Shown piece after piece: positions 16,669 through 25,636 of a stretch of 64,000 nucleotides of DNA (within the stretch, counting starts at the first letter, position 1; every line of letters begins with the position of its first letter). This DNA comes from Bacillus shivajii (GTDB lineage: Bacteria > Bacillota > Bacilli > Bacillales > Salisediminibacteriaceae), in contig NZ_CP084703.1 of assembly GCF_020519665.1 (NCBI RefSeq), positions 1,178,001 to 1,242,000 on the forward strand. The letters run 5' to 3'. The notes beneath the pieces are model-generated. The model was not told the DNA's origin. It did no database searches and worked only from the letters and a program-made list of their open reading frames with translations. Made by a program: the position numbers and the translations under genes.

Positions 16669-17209
16669 GGAAATGTCCTCCTTCCTCTAACTGTTTGCGC
16701 AGTCGCTCTTTCCCACGTTTTAGTCTTGTTTTTATCGTTGATTCTCTCATGCTCATAATCGCGGCAATTTCTTGAATCGATGCCTCGTGAAAATAAAACA
16801 GTACGATCGGAATTCGATATTTTTCATCCATTAGTTGGAGAGTATCGTGTAAGATTTGTGCGTCTTCCGATAAATCTAAGTTCTCCTCATAAAATTGTGG
16901 CGGATGATTTTGGATTGTTTTTTTTAGTTTTTGTTTCTCTCGTTTATTTTTTTTGAAAAAATCTTTCGAAACATTTAAGGTGACACTATAAAGCCACGTT
17001 GAAAATTTCCCACGAGAGTATTTATCTAAAAACCGGTAGACTTTTATAAAAACTTCTTGGGTGACATCTTGTAAATCTTCTTCTCGAACACCTATTTGTC
17101 TAGCAAATCGTTCAACTGTTGCATAGTATGCATCAATCAAACCTCGAAAAGCTTCGTCATCGCCTTTGAGAGCATCACGGATCCACATTTTTTCAGTTGT
17201 TTCGTTCAT
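16649..17209 (-). CDS. ECF sigma factor (sigma-70 group 4)
   Basis: Protein of 186 residues. Region 2 contains DLQDVTQEVFIKVYRFLDKY and FSTWLYSVTLNVSKDFFKK, and region 4 contains YRIPIVLFYFHEASIQEIA and MRESTIKTRLKRGKERLRK. The start was put at 17209 (MNETTEK), which follows AAAGGAGG; an ATG further upstream (17266) is a fallback. A TGAAAC (minus strand, 17262-17257) resembles the -35 element of such factors, so autoregulation is possible, but the -10 is not clear. The target stress is unknown. Confidence 0.88.
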   Translation of the reverse strand: MNETTEKMWIRDALKGDDEAFRGLIDAYYATVERFARQIGVREEDLQDVTQEVFIKVYRFLDKYSRGKFSTWLYSVTLNVSKDFFKKNKREKQKLKKTIQNHPPQFYEENLDLSEDAQILHDTLQLMDEKYRIPIVLFYFHEASIQEIAAIMSMRESTIKTRLKRGKERLRKQLEEGGHFHESRAF

Positions 17210-17392
17210 GCTTTCCGGCCTCCTTTCACTTATTAAACAGACAAAAGCATGAAAAGGTTTCATCATTGATGAAAATGTTCCCTTAAATCATATACGATTT
17301 TGTCAATATAGGAGGGGCTTTCATTGTTTTGCCACGTAATGTTCATATTACATGCGCGAGAAAAAAAAGGTGGAAAAATTTTACGGAAGTAG

Positions 17393-17422
17393 TTGACTGA
17401 ATATTGTTAATAGTGTTATGAT
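17393..17422 (+). promoter_or_regulatory. Promoter of the short leader transcript
   Basis: TTGACT (17393-17398), 18 bases, TATGAT (17417-17422). It lies 44 bases before a 22-codon peptide and about 140 bases before a terminator hairpin, so it would produce a transcript of about 170 bases. Confidence 0.7.
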
Positions 17423-17453
17423 CGTTTTTAGAATTTCCAAAATTTATATGTGA

Positions 17454-17600
17454 GGAGGGATCAGCATGATTTTCATGAAACAACAACCACGGAAGCACAA
17501 CTTTACAATTCAAAAATCATGCTGTGACATGTAGCCTCCTTATTTATTTGTGTAATGGTAGACGTATGTCATGCGTGATACGTATGGTGTACGTCTTTTT
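17454..17600 (+). ncRNA. Structured leader RNA with terminator (attenuator-like)
   Basis: GCATGATTTT (17464-17473), which contains the start codon, is perfectly complementary to AAAATCATGC (17513-17522). The ribosome site GGAGG (17454-17458) is complementary to CCTCC (17535-17539). Closing these stems would mask translation start. Further on, AGACGTA (17560-17566) pairs with TACGTCT (17590-17596), followed by TTTT, a normal terminator. This resembles leaders that control antibiotic-response genes by ribosome stalling. The downstream BmrC gene is 730 bases away. Confidence 0.6.
17466..17534 (+). CDS. 22-residue leader peptide
   Basis: Short frame starting MIFMKQQPRKHNF and ending SCCDM, with GAGGAGGG placed seven bases before the ATG. 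The start codon sits inside a predicted stem, and the frame ends just before the CCTCC that can pair with the ribosome site. Together with the promoter and terminator this suggests a regulatory peptide rather than an enzyme. In B. subtilis the bmrCD genes are preceded by the leader bmrB; this one may be equivalent but is displaced. Homology to BmrB is not established. Confidence 0.5.
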   Translation: MIFMKQQPRKHNFTIQKSCCDM

Positions 17601-17696
17601 ATATTGGTTTTGTCGTTTTGTCGTTATTTTTTATGACCGAGCGATTCAATGTTTAAAGACACATGAGCACCATGCTCGTGTGTTTTTTTGTTTTTT

Positions 17697-18118
17697 TGAA
17701 AAGACTGTATTCGTAAACATGTGTTTTTACTTGTGTTCGCTAACGGCGGACGCTTACACCTAAAGGTACAAGTGCGACATCCGTTCATTCATCACTTCGT
17801 TCGCATTCACGGTGTCTTCTTTGCACCTCGGGGCACAAGTGCGACATCCGCTCTTGCTTCACTTCGTTCGCATTCACGGTGTCTTCTTTGCCGCGGGCAC
17901 GGCTTCAGCTCACCTTGGAAGTTCCTGTCTCTTCCTCTACAAGCAATGCTTTGAAGTGCATCCGTCGAGACAACTCGAAGCTTACTCGTGAAGCTGATGC
18001 TCGTCGCTGGTGTCGTCGCCTATCGCTCACACATTCAAATTTTATCAATTCATAAAAACAACACTCTTTTCCTGTGTCGAGTAATCGCTGGAAAAACCTT
18101 TTAGAAAAGGGCCTTTAA
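17697..18118. repeat. Composite palindromic element with two tandem 67-bp units
   Basis: The left end (GAAAAGACTGTATTCGTAAA near 17697) and the right end (CCTTTTAGAAAAGGGCCTTT near 18099-18118) belong to the same terminal family as the elements at 29329 and 48731. Inside, two 67-bp units lie head to tail (17757-17823 and 17824-17890), placed between GGCGGACGCTT and CCGCGGGCACGGC. The element lies between the 22-residue leader and the BmrC operon. No gene is encoded. Confidence 0.7.
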
Positions 18119-18226
18119 AAATCAATCGAAGCTACATGATTAAGAATAGCAAATAACATCCTTTTGATTACTTGTTGTTTTCGGCAGCTGCCGTTGACAT
18201 AGAAAAAACTTAATGGAGGGATTTTG

Positions 18227-18292
18227 ATGACAATTCAAGTGTTTATTCGTAACAGGCGTAAGACAGAGGAGGAAACGACAGGCGGCGGATAG
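18227..18292 (+). CDS. 21-residue leader peptide immediately before bmrC
   Basis: A peptide beginning MTIQVFIRNRRKTEE and ending in three glycines, with ATGGAGGG (18213-18220) as a good ribosome site. It stops 36 bases before the BmrC start. No terminator hairpin was found between them, although CGGCAGCTGCCG (18182-18193) lies upstream. It is a candidate counterpart of the BmrB leader that controls bmrCD by ribosome-mediated attenuation. Evidence is limited to position and ribosome site. Confidence 0.5.
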   Translation: MTIQVFIRNRRKTEEETTGGG

Positions 18293-18328
18293 TAAAGAAG
18301 AAAAACTGAATAGGGAAGTGATCTTTAT

Positions 18329-20089
18329 ATGTTTTCTGTTTTAGGGAAATTATCTTGGTTTTTTAAACGACATTGGAAACGATACACCATCGCGATAAGT
18401 ATTTTATTCGTTGTAAGTTTTTTAGAAGTAATGCCTCCTAGGTTGTTAGGGATGGTCATCGATGAAGTGCATCAAGGGCAATTTACGAGGGAACGACTGA
18501 CCTTTTACGTCACAGTGTTAGGCGTTCTCATGATCGTCATTTACTTCATGACATATGTTTGGATGCGCCAATTATTTGGCGGAGCGTTTATTATGGAGCG
18601 GACGTTACGTTCGCGCTATATGAAGCATTTAACGAAAATGACGCCAACGTTTTATGAGAAAAATAAAACCGGAGACTTGATGGCAAAAGCGACAAATGAT
18701 GTGAAAGCAATCTCTTTAACGACAGGCTTTGGCGTGCTAACGCTAATAGATTCGACGATTTTTCTCATTATCATTTTGTTTATGATGACGTTTTTAGTGA
18801 GCTGGAAGTTGACACTTGCGGCATTTTTACCACTACCAATTATGGCGTGGCTAATGAGTCGATACGGAAAAATCATTCACGAACGCTTTATGAAAGCACA
18901 ATCGGCATTTGGAGACTTGAATGATCAAGTGCTAGAGTCGATTTCAGGAGTGCGCGTTGTGCGAGCTTTTGTAAAAGAAAAAGATGATCAACATCGTTTT
19001 TCAAAACAAACAGACGATGTGTTACAAAAAAACATTGCTGTAGCAAAAATCGATGCCTTATTTGAACCGACAATTAAGATCCTTGTTGGATTAAGCTATA
19101 TGATCGGACTCGGTTACGGTGCGTTTCTCGTTTTTCGTAACGAAATCACATTAGGGCAGCTCGTCTCATTTAACATTTATTTAGGAATGCTTATATGGCC
19201 GATGTTTGCTTTCGGGGAATTGATGAACATTATGCAACGTGGGAACGCCTCGATGGATCGATTGAACAAGACATTTTCCTATGAACCTGACGTGAAAAAT
19301 ACGAGTGTAGTAAAAACAATTGAAAAACCTGAGGACATTTATTTTTCAAAGTTAAACTTTACGTATCCGTCTTCAGAGTCACAAGCCTTAACAAATGTTC
19401 ATGTCAACGTACCGAAAGGCGCAACAGTTGGCGTAGTTGGGAAAACTGGAGCGGGAAAAACAACTTTGTTTAAACAAATTTTACGCGAATACCCGATTAC
19501 GAACATGAACATGTTTATTTCAGGAGTACCAATTGAACAAATCGACTTATCTCAACTAAAGAGTTGGATCGGCTATGTACCACAAGATCAATTTTTATTT
19601 TCAAAAACAATTCGCGAAAATGTTTTATTTGGTAAACCAACTGCAACTGAAAATGAGCTGAAGAAAGTGATGGATCAAGCGTCCATTACTGCAGAGATTG
19701 AAACGTTTTCTAATGGAATTGAAACACTCGTCGGTGAAAAAGGTGTTTCGTTATCAGGAGGTCAAAAGCAGCGTATTTCGATTGCGCGAGCACTTATTAA
19801 AGACCCAGATATTTTATTGTTAGACGATGCCCTATCTGCAGTTGATGCAAAAACTGAAGAAGCGATCGTTTCAAACATTCGTAAAGAACGTCACGGGAAA
19901 ACAACGTTTATCGCAGCTCACAGATTATCAGCCGTTCGCCATGCCGACATCATTCTCGTCTTAGAAAACGGTTTAATTACTGAACAAGGTACTCATGACG
20001 AGCTAATGAAAGCGCAAGGTTGGTACGCTCTGCAATATACGAAACAACAAATGAATGAAGAACAGCCAGAGGAGGTGTATGCGAAATGA
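18329..20089 (+). CDS. bmrC: Multidrug ABC exporter half BmrC/YheI
   Basis: Protein of 586 residues, very close in length and sequence to B. subtilis BmrC (585). It has an N-terminal six-helix membrane domain, then Walker A (GKTGAGKTT) and signature LSGGQKQR. The Walker B is ILLLDDALSAVDAKT, where the usual catalytic glutamate is an aspartate; this is expected in BmrC, whose ATP site is degenerate while that of BmrD is active. It works as a heterodimer with the next gene to export drugs. The BmrD start overlaps by four bases (ATGA). AGGGAAGTG precedes the ATG. Confidence 0.95.
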   Translation: MFSVLGKLSWFFKRHWKRYTIAISILFVVSFLEVMPPRLLGMVIDEVHQGQFTRERLTFYVTVLGVLMIVIYFMTYVWMRQLFGGAFIMERTLRSRYMKHLTKMTPTFYEKNKTGDLMAKATNDVKAISLTTGFGVLTLIDSTIFLIIILFMMTFLVSWKLTLAAFLPLPIMAWLMSRYGKIIHERFMKAQSAFGDLNDQVLESISGVRVVRAFVKEKDDQHRFSKQTDDVLQKNIAVAKIDALFEPTIKILVGLSYMIGLGYGAFLVFRNEITLGQLVSFNIYLGMLIWPMFAFGELMNIMQRGNASMDRLNKTFSYEPDVKNTSVVKTIEKPEDIYFSKLNFTYPSSESQALTNVHVNVPKGATVGVVGKTGAGKTTLFKQILREYPITNMNMFISGVPIEQIDLSQLKSWIGYVPQDQFLFSKTIRENVLFGKPTATENELKKVMDQASITAEIETFSNGIETLVGEKGVSLSGGQKQRISIARALIKDPDILLLDDALSAVDAKTEEAIVSNIRKERHGKTTFIAAHRLSAVRHADIILVLENGLITEQGTHDELMKAQGWYALQYTKQQMNEEQPEEVYAK

Positions 20090-22098
20090 AAGATGTAGGG
20101 AAACGACTTTTTCGCTACGCCCTTCAATTTAAAAAGAAAATCATTTTTGCCCTTTGTTTACTCGCGATCGCTGCAGCCGCAGAACTAACGGGACCATTTA
20201 TCGCAAAAACGATGATCGATAACCATATTCTCGGTGTCGAACAGCCGTGGGTGGAAATGGAACAAGGGGAAACCGTCTATAACGGTCGGGAGTTCATTCG
20301 AACCGACCGTTATGAAGGGAATTTAGATGGGAAAAATCAAGTCCAACTACTGCAAATTGGCTTAACGTATTATTTTGTTGAAGAGCCGATTGCAATGGAT
20401 GGCAGTCGGTCCTATGAAAGTGGATTACTGACAATCGAACATGGCGATGAAACAGTAACATACAATGCAGTGCCGTTATCTAGATCAGAAGTATACGCAT
20501 TTTTCCAACCCGAAATCCCATACTTATTAATGCTCATGGGTGGATACTTTATACTCATCGTCATCTCTGCATTTTTCCATTATCATCAAAGCTTTATGCT
20601 ACAAACATCAGCAAATCAAATCATTAAAAAAATGCGTGAAGATGTCTTTGCAAAAGTTCACGAATTACCGATTCAATATTTTGATCGACTTCCAACAGGG
20701 AAAATTGTTTCGAGGATCACAAACGACACAGAAGCAATTCGTGAACTGTATGTAAAAGTGTTAGCGACATTTTTTACAAGTATGATCTATATGGTTGGGA
20801 TTTTCATTGCGCTATTCCTGTTAGATTCGACGCTTGCAATGTACACACTTTTAATTATTCCAATTATCATTATTTGGATGATTCTTTACCGTAAATTTGC
20901 TGCAAAGTATAATCGCGTCATTCGCGAACGTTTAAGTGATATTAACGGAAAGATTAATGAGAGTATCTCTGGAATGCCAGTGATTCAAGCGTTTGGTCGA
21001 GAAAAAGAAGTTCGTAATGAATTTGAAGGAGTAAACGCGGAGCATTTTACGTTTAATAATAAATTGTTGGCGTTAAATTCGATGACGTCATTTAATCTAT
21101 TAAACTTGTTACGAAACGTTGTTTTCGTTGGTTTGATTTGGTATTTTGGTGGTGGGGCATTAGGTGTCGGGACCGTTGTCACACTAGGTGTTTTATATGC
21201 GTTTGTCGACTATATTAACCGACTGTTTGAGCCGATAAATGGGATCGTCAATCAACTCGCTCAATTAGAAGAGTCTCGAATTGCTGGAGAGCGTGTCTTT
21301 AAACTCATTGATGAGCCTGGGGTGGCAGTAACTGGTGGGCAAGTTCCTCGTTTTAAAGGAAACATCGAATTTGACAACGTATCTTTTGCTTATGAAAACG
21401 ATGAGTACGTCTTAAACAACATCTGTTTTCAAGCAAAACAAGGAGAAACCGTCGCCTTCGTCGGTCATACTGGTTCAGGAAAAAGTTCGATCATGAACAT
21501 TTTATTCCGTTTTTATGATCACCAAAAAGGAAAGATATCGATCGATGGTCAGGATATTTATTCGATGACAAAACAAGCACTCCGTGAGCATATGGCGATT
21601 GTATTGCAAGATCCATTCCTATTCACTGGTACCATTGCGACAAACGTAAGTATGAATGATCCAAAAATCAGTCGTGATCAAGTGATCGATGCTCTTGAAA
21701 AGGTAGGTGCAGGTGACTTCATTCGGTCACTTCCAAATGGCATCGATGAAGAAGTGAAAGAAAAAGGAAGCACCCTTTCAGCCGGGCAACGCCAGCTTAT
21801 TTCGTTTGCTCGCGCGCTCGTATTTGACCCGCCAATTCTAATTTTGGATGAAGCAACCGCAAATATTGATACAGAAACAGAAGAGCTCATTCAAAAAGCG
21901 CTCGACGTTGTAAAGGAAGGGCGTACAACATTGGTCATCGCACACCGACTGTCAACGATTCGCAATGCTAATCAAATTATTGTCCTTGAAAAAGGTAGAA
22001 TCGTTGAACAAGGCAATCACGAAAGTTTAATGGTGGAAACGGCCAGGTATTATCACATGTACCAGCTTCAGTCTGGCTCAAGTAAATCAGTAAGCTAA
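20086..22098 (+). CDS. bmrD: Multidrug ABC exporter half BmrD/YheH
   Basis: Protein of 670 residues (B. subtilis BmrD has 673). It contains the family's large extracellular insertion between membrane helices 1 and 2 (about residues 45-145, including WVEMEQGETVYNGREF), then six helices and a nucleotide-binding domain. Walker A is GHTGSGKSS, the signature is LSAGQRQ (a variant) and Walker B is ILILDEATANID with the catalytic glutamate. The LSAGQ of this half and the degenerate Walker B of BmrC form the inactive site. The start overlaps bmrC, so the two are translationally coupled. Confidence 0.95.
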   Translation: MKDVGKRLFRYALQFKKKIIFALCLLAIAAAAELTGPFIAKTMIDNHILGVEQPWVEMEQGETVYNGREFIRTDRYEGNLDGKNQVQLLQIGLTYYFVEEPIAMDGSRSYESGLLTIEHGDETVTYNAVPLSRSEVYAFFQPEIPYLLMLMGGYFILIVISAFFHYHQSFMLQTSANQIIKKMREDVFAKVHELPIQYFDRLPTGKIVSRITNDTEAIRELYVKVLATFFTSMIYMVGIFIALFLLDSTLAMYTLLIIPIIIIWMILYRKFAAKYNRVIRERLSDINGKINESISGMPVIQAFGREKEVRNEFEGVNAEHFTFNNKLLALNSMTSFNLLNLLRNVVFVGLIWYFGGGALGVGTVVTLGVLYAFVDYINRLFEPINGIVNQLAQLEESRIAGERVFKLIDEPGVAVTGGQVPRFKGNIEFDNVSFAYENDEYVLNNICFQAKQGETVAFVGHTGSGKSSIMNILFRFYDHQKGKISIDGQDIYSMTKQALREHMAIVLQDPFLFTGTIATNVSMNDPKISRDQVIDALEKVGAGDFIRSLPNGIDEEVKEKGSTLSAGQRQLISFARALVFDPPILILDEATANIDTETEELIQKALDVVKEGRTTLVIAHRLSTIRNANQIIVLEKGRIVEQGNHESLMVETARYYHMYQLQSGSSKSVS

Positions 22099-22103
22099 TT
22101 TGA

Positions 22104-22137
22104 ATAACCCCCGGAGCTATGGTAGTTCCGGGGTTAT
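22104..22137 (+). terminator. Probable terminator after bmrD
   Basis: ATAACCCC(C)GGA pairs with TCCGGGGTTAT with one bulged C; no T-run follows, so termination may be weak or shared with the convergent yheG. Confidence 0.6.
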
Positions 22138-22144
22138 GTTGGTT

Positions 22145-22186
22145 GGTGCCTGGCACCGAAATACCAGGTACAAAACCACCAGGTAC
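22145..22186. repeat. Dispersed GTGCC-GGCA / TACCAGGTA motif
   Basis: GGTGCCTGGCACC (22145-22157) is palindromic and is followed by TACCAGGTA (22162-22170) and a third ACCAGGTAC box. The first two boxes have the same 16-base offset as at 3365-3389. It lies between convergent bmrD and yheG. Confidence 0.55.
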
Positions 22187-22210
22187 AAAACAAATACCTT
22201 GACAATCAAA

Positions 22211-22834
22211 TCACTCCGCTAACCCAACGCGACGTCTAAAGAACTCAGATCGATCCCAGTTCTCGTACGTAAACAATGCAGTATCACCGACTGTGATACG
22301 AAAACCATCCTCCGGTAAAACGTCAAGTTCATAACGGATGTTTCCAGTTGCTTCACCATCAGGTAAATAGGTCGGACAAAAGACTGTCCAATTTATAGGT
22401 GACCGTTTTAACGCTTCAAATGCATGCAAATGATCTTCGGCTGCTGTTGTACTTTTACGTTTTGATTCGTTAGATTGAAAACGATACAAGTGTGGTTCTG
22501 AGCGTGCTTGTAAAATGCCAGCTGTTCCGATTGTGATCAATCGCTCTATACCTAAACGTTCCATTTCATTAATAATCATTGGGATGGAGCGAGACAATAC
22601 GTCATTTTTATCAGTAGAGAGGGTACTAAAAACAACGTCTTGCCTGGTTAATGCTTTAGTTAAAGAATCTCCTTCAAGTACATTTCCGGTATGGATGCGA
22701 AGGTTGTCTTGCTCTGGAATATGTAATTTGACACGATTACGTACAAGAGCTGTCACAATATGACCGTCTTGTAAAGCTAACTTGGCGAGTTCCGTACCGA
22801 CGCGGCCGGATGCACCTAAAATAAGAATATTCAT
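22211..22834 (-). CDS. yheG: NAD(P)H-binding protein YheG-like
   Basis: Protein of 207 residues with a Rossmann fold at the N-terminus (MNILILGASGRVGTELA) and TALVRN at the second strand. It is an NmrA/atypical short-chain dehydrogenase-type protein. Its place after yheI-yheH matches the B. subtilis yheIHG order, and YheG has 206 residues there. No catalytic YxxxK motif is evident, so it may act as a redox sensor or reductase of unknown substrate. Confidence 0.8.
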   Translation of the reverse strand: MNILILGASGRVGTELAKLALQDGHIVTALVRNRVKLHIPEQDNLRIHTGNVLEGDSLTKALTRQDVVFSTLSTDKNDVLSRSIPMIINEMERLGIERLITIGTAGILQARSEPHLYRFQSNESKRKSTTAAEDHLHAFEALKRSPINWTVFCPTYLPDGEATGNIRYELDVLPEDGFRITVGDTALFTYENWDRSEFFRRRVGLAE

Positions 22835-22961
22835 CTATACCCCTCTTTTCGTAGAGTTGCTAAGATATCATTGGTAGAAATATATACACAAAATCTTCAC
22901 AATTAAAGATAGAAGTTTTGCTAAAATGGAAACGAACGTACATTATGAGTTTATAGGAGCT

Positions 22962-23696
22962 ATGTTTATGTTTCAATATGTAGACCAAATTAGTGCATTT
23001 TTAAGAGAGCCGTTTATGAATGCGGCACAAAGTGCAGAAACAATCCCAATTTTGTTTGCGTTTTTATTAGGGATTGTCGGAGCATTAGCACCTTGTCAGT
23101 TTTCTGGAAATATAAGCGCAATCACGTTGTACGGTACAAAGTCCGTAAACCGTGGCATATCGTGGACAGATACAATATATTTTGTTGTTGGAAAGATTGT
23201 AGCATTTTCAGGTTTAGGACTAATCGTTTACCTTTTAGGGCAGGAGTTTCAACAGCAGCTTCCGTTGTTTTTCGAGCCGATGAGAAAACTACTTGGTCCC
23301 ATTTTAATCGTAATCGGACTTTATATGTTAGGGCTATTTAAAATGCGTTGGACGTTAAATTTATGGAAAACGAAAGATAAGAAGGAGCGCAAAGGAAAAT
23401 GGGGCGCTTTTATGCTTGGTTTTAGTTTTTCACTTGGATTTTGCCCAACGATGTTTATTTTGTTTTTCGTTTTATTAATGCCGATGACATTAACAACTTC
23501 TTACGGTTTCGTTATGCCAAGTTTGTTTGCAATTGGGACATCGATCCCATTTTTAGCAGTTATTTTTATCATCTGGTATTTAGGGTTGAGCGGCAAGGTG
23601 ATGAAAAAAGGACGAAAAATTGGTTTGATCGTTCAGCGAACAGCGGGGGTAATCATGATTTTAATAGGGATTTTAGATATATTAACATTTTGGTAA
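22962..23696 (+). CDS. CcdA-like membrane protein (sulfite exporter/cytochrome biogenesis type)
   Basis: Protein of 244 residues with six to seven hydrophobic helices. The first helix has GALAPCQFSGNIS, and the fourth has LGFCPTMFILFF; these two half-repeats, each with a CxxP-type cysteine/proline, are the hallmark of CcdA-like thiol-disulfide carriers and related TauE/UreH proteins. ATAGGAG precedes the chosen ATG at 22962; an earlier frame start at 22926 has no ribosome site. It is divergent from yheG and followed by a strong terminator. Confidence 0.75.
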   Translation: MFMFQYVDQISAFLREPFMNAAQSAETIPILFAFLLGIVGALAPCQFSGNISAITLYGTKSVNRGISWTDTIYFVVGKIVAFSGLGLIVYLLGQEFQQQLPLFFEPMRKLLGPILIVIGLYMLGLFKMRWTLNLWKTKDKKERKGKWGAFMLGFSFSLGFCPTMFILFFVLLMPMTLTTSYGFVMPSLFAIGTSIPFLAVIFIIWYLGLSGKVMKKGRKIGLIVQRTAGVIMILIGILDILTFW

Positions 23697-23717
23697 ATGA
23701 ATAGTTTGCTATAAACC

Positions 23718-23755
23718 AAAAGGGTGTCGGTGACGGTTGTGTCACGACACCTTTT
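23718..23755 (+). terminator. Terminator between convergent ccdA-like and niaR genes
   Basis: AAAGGGTGTCGGTGAC pairs with GTCACGACACCTTT with one bulge, and a T-run follows on the plus strand. Confidence 0.85.
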
Positions 23756-23857
23756 TCGGTTTGTATACGCGCTTTATATGGAGTTACTTGCAACGTGAAA
23801 TAATATGTGCATGATTCTCTTCAATTACTATGATTCATTGAGACAAATGGGTGATGT

Positions 23858-24409
23858 TTAACTTTTGGCGTCGTCTTCGACTAAATATCCGTGTTCTCTT
23901 AATGCTTTGATCCCATCTTCTAAATCTTGTTCAGATTTTGCCTCTAACGTATGTAAGTGTAACCCGTTAGTTAACTCGGATAGGTAGGAAGCGCCAGTCT
24001 GTTTAATATTATCAATAAATTGCTGTACTTCTTTTCGATTACTCACCATCACGGATGCAGTAATATCACCATATATAGGGTGTTCAATTTTTACATCTTT
24101 CACTATTACACCTTGATCGACAAGGAGGAATAGCTCGTCTTTCGTCTCTTCTGGTGCGTGTGAGCAGACGACAAGTCTTTGATAAGGCATCGTTGATTCA
24201 TCTTCATCAGCGAGAACGTACCCTCTATTTGTAGCCATAATTGGGATGTTTTTTGCTTTTAATAACGAGATGTCTTGTACAATCACTTGTCGACTTACAT
24301 TTAATTCTTCACCGAGTGCACTGCCAGGTTGTGGGTATGTGCGTTCTTTTAATAGTGATAGCACCTTTTTACGTCGTTCTTCACCGAGCCATTTTTTCTT
24401 ATCAGACAT
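23858..24409 (-). CDS. niaR: Niacin-responsive repressor NiaR
   Basis: Protein of 183 residues. An N-terminal winged helix (GEELNVSRQVIVQDISLLKA) precedes a 3H domain, whose three conserved histidines appear at VCSHAPEE, VKIEHPIYG and LTNGLHLHTLE. NiaR represses de novo NAD synthesis when niacin is available. It is encoded immediately after nifS with an 8-base overlap, and the pair is divergent from nadB-nadC-nadA. A probable operator lies between the divergent operons. Confidence 0.92.
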   Translation of the reverse strand: MSDKKKWLGEERRKKVLSLLKERTYPQPGSALGEELNVSRQVIVQDISLLKAKNIPIMATNRGYVLADEDESTMPYQRLVVCSHAPEETKDELFLLVDQGVIVKDVKIEHPIYGDITASVMVSNRKEVQQFIDNIKQTGASYLSELTNGLHLHTLEAKSEQDLEDGIKALREHGYLVEDDAKS

Positions 24410-25547
24410 GGTTTATTCCCTCCTTTTGTTCCCAACATGTTCGAATGATTTTTGCTGTTTTTATGATATCACCTTTTGTATTGTGAATCCCAAGAGATAT
24501 GCGGAAAAAACGGCGTGCTTCTTGATCTGTTTTCTTTAATGCTTGCATTGTTTCAGATGGTGTTTGTTTTCCAACTTGGCAAGCGCTGCCCGTTGAAATA
24601 CATATATTATAACGATCTAATGTTAGCATGATGTATTGACCTTCAAGTCCGTAAATATTTAAACCGATAATGTATGGACTTTGCTCTTTTGTGTGACCTT
24701 CGATTTGAATAAGTTCTCCGAGTGGCGATAATTCTTCTAAAAGCAAACTTCTAAGATTTTTTATATACGCTTCATTTTCTGACATACGTTCATTCATGTC
24801 AATCGATGCTGCCACAAATGCAGCAATCCCAGGTGTATTTACAGTACCAGGTCGAAAGCCATTTTCGTGAGTCGTTAAAGGGTCAACAGAATTCCACTTA
24901 ACTTCTTCTCGTAAAAAAACAGCACCGACTCCTTTCGGACCATAAATTTTATGACTAGAAATAGATAGGGCATCAAGGTGTAGTTTATTCACATCAATTG
25001 GTACTTTTCCAAACGACTGAACACAGTCACTATGAAATAAAATGTCGTGCTCATTTAACAGTTGACCAATTTTTTCGAGCGGTTGGATTGTTCCGATTTC
25101 TGAATTTATATGCTGAATCGATGCAAGAATGGTGTCGGGACGTATCGCACCTTTTAATTCCTCTAATGAAATTTGACCATATTGATCAACATTCAAGTAA
25201 GTGACTTCAACCCCTTGTTCTTCTAATATTTGGAAATAGGAATGAACCGAAGGGTGTTCAACACGTGTCGTTATGACATGATTCCCTTTATGTTTATTCG
25301 TATAGTAAAGTGTTTTTAACAAACGTTGGTTTGATTCCGTTCCGCCACTAGTAAAGAAAATCTCTGATGGTTTTGCGTGCAAGAGGTTTGCAAGTGATTC
25401 GCGACATCGTTTTACGAGCATACTTGATTTTTCCCCAGCTTCATGGAGACTGCTCGTATTTGCAAAGAAATCTTCATTTGCTTTTATGTAGGTATCCATT
25501 GCTTTTTTTGACATTGGGGTTGTTGCCGCGTGATCTAAATATATCAT
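24402..25547 (-). CDS. nifS: Cysteine desulfurase NifS-like, NAD locus
   Basis: Protein of 381 residues, a PLP-dependent class V aminotransferase. The PLP-binding lysine lies in SISSHKIYGPKG and the catalytic cysteine in STGSACQVG, within a short loop typical of IscS/NifS group I. In bacilli this copy supplies sulfur for the iron-sulfur cluster of quinolinate synthase (NadA), which is consistent with its position divergent from the nad operon and beside niaR. It overlaps niaR by 8 bases. Confidence 0.92.
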   Translation of the reverse strand: MIYLDHAATTPMSKKAMDTYIKANEDFFANTSSLHEAGEKSSMLVKRCRESLANLLHAKPSEIFFTSGGTESNQRLLKTLYYTNKHKGNHVITTRVEHPSVHSYFQILEEQGVEVTYLNVDQYGQISLEELKGAIRPDTILASIQHINSEIGTIQPLEKIGQLLNEHDILFHSDCVQSFGKVPIDVNKLHLDALSISSHKIYGPKGVGAVFLREEVKWNSVDPLTTHENGFRPGTVNTPGIAAFVAASIDMNERMSENEAYIKNLRSLLLEELSPLGELIQIEGHTKEQSPYIIGLNIYGLEGQYIMLTLDRYNICISTGSACQVGKQTPSETMQALKKTDQEARRFFRISLGIHNTKGDIIKTAKIIRTCWEQKEGINHV

Positions 25548-25573
25548 TTTTTCTTCCTCCGCTCATAAATGTC

Positions 25574-25616
25574 TTGTCATTAGTTTAATTTTATGTAAAT
25601 ATAGGTGTCAAGACAC
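25574..25616 (+). promoter_or_regulatory. nadBCA promoter with candidate NiaR operator
   Basis: TTGTCA (25574-25579), 16 bases, TAAATA (25596-25601), then the palindrome GTGTC-AA-GACAC (25605-25616) just downstream of the -10. A repressor bound there would block transcription of nadB-nadC-nadA. The palindrome agrees in character with known NiaR sites but the exact consensus was not checked. Confidence 0.65.
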
Positions 25617-25636
25617 ATGTAAAGGGAAGATGTAAA

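Noticed and set aside
17757-17890. Tandem 67-bp units as a possible CRISPR
   Set aside because: Units abut without spacers, occur only once or twice per site, and no cas genes are present.
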